A model generated the notes under the pieces. That model was not told the origin of the DNA. It did no database searches and saw only the letters and a program-made list of their open reading frames with translations. From Ruminococcaceae bacterium UBA1236 (GTDB taxonomy: Bacteria > Bacillota > Clostridia > Oscillospirales > Acutalibacteraceae), in the NCBI GenBank assembly GCA_002309055.1, contig DBWO01000054.1, positions 19,804-34,665 on the forward strand: DNA of 14,862 nucleotides, in the 5' to 3' direction. Position 1 is the first letter of the stretch; every line of letters starts with the position of its first letter. Of the stretch, positions 13,308 through 14,862 are shown piece by piece. The position numbers were made by a program, and so were the translations under genes.

Positions 13308-13664
13308 ATGCAGACTGTTGAACAGGCTCTTGATAAGCTTGAAAAATCAAAATTCCGCTCGGGATTTCATCTGACGGAAAAAGACAAAACATATCTTGCC
13401 GAAAAGGGCGATGACGTAATCAGAAGCCACGCCCGGGATTTTGTCAGGCAGAAGCTGGCTCCCGCCGAGCCGGTCAATGACGGAAAGCAGACTCCCATGC
13501 GGGGGCACCCTGTTTTCAAAGCAATGCACGCCACCGCCTGCTGCTGCCGGGGATGCCTCAACAAGTGGTACAGAGTGCCTCTTCACAAGGAACTGACGGA
13601 AATTGAGCAGGAAAAAATCGTGAACCTTCTTATGGCGTGGATTGAAAGAAACAGAAACCGGTAA
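13308..13664 (+). CDS. DUF4186 family protein
   Basis: This 118-residue cytoplasmic protein has no membrane segment. Its C-terminal half matches the DUF4186 family as I know it: GHPVFKAMHATACCCRGCLNKWYRVP followed by ELTEIEQEKIVNLLMAWIER. The CCCRGC cluster plus the nearby conserved HPVF and HAT histidines suggest a small metal- or redox-dependent site, which is inference. The N terminus (about 1-60) is charged and predicted helical. The ribosome binding site is weak (CGGGA, about 7 nt before the ATG), so expression may depend on read-through from the glycoside hydrolase 23 nt upstream. DUF4186 has no established function, and no role in carbohydrate use should be assumed from position alone. 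Confidence 0.82.
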   Translation: MQTVEQALDKLEKSKFRSGFHLTEKDKTYLAEKGDDVIRSHARDFVRQKLAPAEPVNDGKQTPMRGHPVFKAMHATACCCRGCLNKWYRVPLHKELTEIEQEKIVNLLMAWIERNRNR

Positions 13665-13675
13665 AAGCATATGAA

Positions 13676-13705
13676 AATCTCCCCGTACCGCCGTACGGGG
13701 AGATT
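13676..13705. terminator. Bidirectional intrinsic terminator between convergent genes
   Basis: A perfect 13-bp inverted repeat (13676-13688 with 13693-13705) around a 4-nt loop has a GC-rich CCCCGTAC core. On the plus strand it is followed by a T-rich stretch (GATTTATATTG), and on the minus strand by TTTTC. It lies 11 nt after the DUF4186 stop and 11 nt after the lipase stop on the other strand, so it can end both transcripts. Confidence 0.9.
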
Positions 13706-13716
13706 GATTTATATTG

Positions 13717-14862
13717 TTATTTCAGCTTGCACAGCATCTCTGCCATTGCCAGATAAAATTCTCTTGTCTCTTTTGTTTCATTGAGCAGACCTATTGCCTG
13801 TCCGTGGTCGCCGCGCTGAACGGGCATCACATTCCATATGCCTTTCTGCGGCGTGCCCGTGCCGTCAAAATCCGTGTGCGGGTCACCGAAGGGGTAGGTT
13901 TCCGAAATGGTGTTTGCGAGCATATCGTTCGGTCTCCACTCATCGCCGTATGTGCGCCCGATTTCTTCGCATTCAAATTCGCGTCTGTGAGCTATCCACG
14001 TGCCGAGCGGCACAATCAGAGGGTTTGCGTTTGCGTCGGGCCAGGTGAGCCCCGTGAGAGAACTCTTGTGCGTGGCGTCAAACGCATATGAGAAATAATA
14101 AACGTTCGGGCTTATCTTTATCATTTCGTTAAGCGTCTGCGCGTTCTGCGGGAGAAGGTCGTTTTCACAGGTGTCGTCGCTGTTCTCAAGGAAGTTTACA
14201 ATCGATTTGAAATATCTGTCCGCGTCGTGCTCGCCGGGCGTGTTCGTTATGCCGAACTGCTCAAGATGAAAATCCACCATAACGCCGTTTAGCGGCGATC
14301 TGCCGAGAACCGAGCAGTATATTGTGCTGAGAAACAGAGTCAGGTCGTAAAGGCCTGTTTCCTCGGTGAATTTATAAATTGACGAGCTGTTGTGCGGGGA
14401 GCAGATTGTGGTAACGCTTTCAATACAGTTTTCTTTGCCGCCCGTGAAAAGGGGAGAAACGTCTTTGCCCGCCGCCTTGACCTCCGCCTCACATCCATAG
14501 GTCATAAGGTATGTGAAGAGGCGTATCGTTGTGCCGCCGAAGGAATGGCCTATAAGGTTGATTTTCTTGATTCTGCCGTTTGTGTCCTTTTCTCCGAAGC
14601 CGTCAAACAGAGGCTCGTCATAAGTGCGCCCGAAGCGCCTGTGATTGTGCTCTGCCGAGTGAGCCGCGCCGTAGTCAACCGTGGTGCCGGTCAGCTGCGC
14701 GTAAAGCTCGCACGCTCTGTCCCAGGCGGAGGAAATGGGCCCAACGGATGCCGAGTAGCAGTCGTACCCTTCGCCCTGCAGGTATTCCATAAGGTCGCCG
14801 GTCGTTGCTCCCCAGTAGGGCACTATGCCGTTAAGGCCTTCCGCGCCGCCCCAGCCGTTGAA
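13717..14862 (-). CDS. Staphylococcal-type lipase, 5' end outside the window
   Basis: This alpha/beta-hydrolase is related to the family I.6 lipases of Staphylococcus and Bacillus. The frame stays open to the right edge, so the start, and any signal peptide, is missing. The first visible residues FNGWGGAEGLN continue the usual HGFNGW oxyanion-hole loop. VDYGAAHSAEHNHRRFGRTY is the conserved family block. The nucleophile motif is GHSFGG. The catalytic Asp is probably in the RPNDMLANTISETYPFGD region, with the His in GDHGQAIGL near the end. KGIWNVMPVQRGDHG corresponds to the family KGVWQV...DH segment. A GTG at 14823 could be read as a start but lies after conserved sequence and has no good ribosome binding site, so I reject it. 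The homologs are secreted triacylglycerol or phospholipid hydrolases. The gene ends at the shared terminator. Confidence 0.87.
   Translation of the reverse strand, partial: FNGWGGAEGLNGIVPYWGATTGDLMEYLQGEGYDCYSASVGPISSAWDRACELYAQLTGTTVDYGAAHSAEHNHRRFGRTYDEPLFDGFGEKDTNGRIKKINLIGHSFGGTTIRLFTYLMTYGCEAEVKAAGKDVSPLFTGGKENCIESVTTICSPHNSSSIYKFTEETGLYDLTLFLSTIYCSVLGRSPLNGVMVDFHLEQFGITNTPGEHDADRYFKSIVNFLENSDDTCENDLLPQNAQTLNEMIKISPNVYYFSYAFDATHKSSLTGLTWPDANANPLIVPLGTWIAHRREFECEEIGRTYGDEWRPNDMLANTISETYPFGDPHTDFDGTGTPQKGIWNVMPVQRGDHGQAIGLLNETKETREFYLAMAEMLCKLK

Noticed and set aside
14821..14823. GTG at 14823 as the lipase start
   Set aside because: Conserved lipase sequence (FNGWGGAEGLN) continues in frame upstream to the window edge, and there is no ribosome binding site.
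1..14862. CRISPR arrays, tRNA/rRNA genes, insertion sequences, toxin-antitoxin or defence systems
   Set aside because: I found no direct-repeat array, no tRNA-like cloverleaf in the gaps, no transposase or phage protein, and no paired small genes of that kind.

Overview
The window looks like a chromosomal segment of a Clostridia-type Firmicute, plausibly an uncultured gut member of the Oscillospiraceae/Ruminococcaceae. The basis is the rimP-nusA-ylxR-ylxQ-infB-rbfA-nrnA gene order, strong AGGAGG-type ribosome binding sites with about 7 nt spacing, sigma-A-type promoters, a SpoIID-type cell-wall enzyme, and base composition of roughly half G+C by eye. The taxonomic placement is an inference. 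Apart from the two genes at about 12.0-13.7 kb, everything lies on the minus strand.

Region 1 (about 6.48 kb down to 1, minus strand) is the transcription/translation operon. One promoter (TTGATT-17-TATAAT) is followed by a short leader carrying a terminator-like hairpin. Then come rimP, nusA, ylxR, ylxQ, infB, rbfA and an nrnA-type DHH phosphoesterase, tightly packed or overlapping. A partial unrecognised gene at the left edge may be the next operon member. The operon joins 30S maturation (RimP, RbfA), transcription pausing/termination (NusA), initiation factor IF2 and nanoRNA turnover. The leader hairpin suggests feedback control by NusA itself.

Region 2 (10.16 to 6.52 kb, minus strand) is a cell-envelope cluster: murD, a YhhN-family membrane protein (lysoplasmalogenase-like), and a two-domain peptidoglycan hydrolase with an M23 endopeptidase domain followed by a SpoIID/LytB-type domain. 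The SpoIID motifs occur in swapped order, which looks like a circular permutation. A promoter matching consensus at all 12 positions (TTGACA-17-TATAAT) drives murD, and its -35 box lies inside the end of the upstream gene.

Region 3 (10.15 to 13.66 kb) is a divergent pair of units. Leftward are a CE15-like alpha/beta hydrolase and a divergent glycerophosphodiester phosphodiesterase-like protein. Rightward are a membrane-anchored or secreted clan GH-A glycoside-hydrolase-like protein and a DUF4186 protein. Promoters can be read in both directions in the 132-bp gap. The set suggests carbohydrate or phosphodiester scavenging, but substrates cannot be read from sequence.

Region 4 (13.67 kb to the right edge) has a strong shared hairpin terminator between convergent genes, then the C-terminal bulk of a staphylococcal-type lipase whose 5' end lies outside the window. 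I saw no tRNA, rRNA, CRISPR array, insertion sequence or prophage gene. There is no gene-free stretch over 300 bases.
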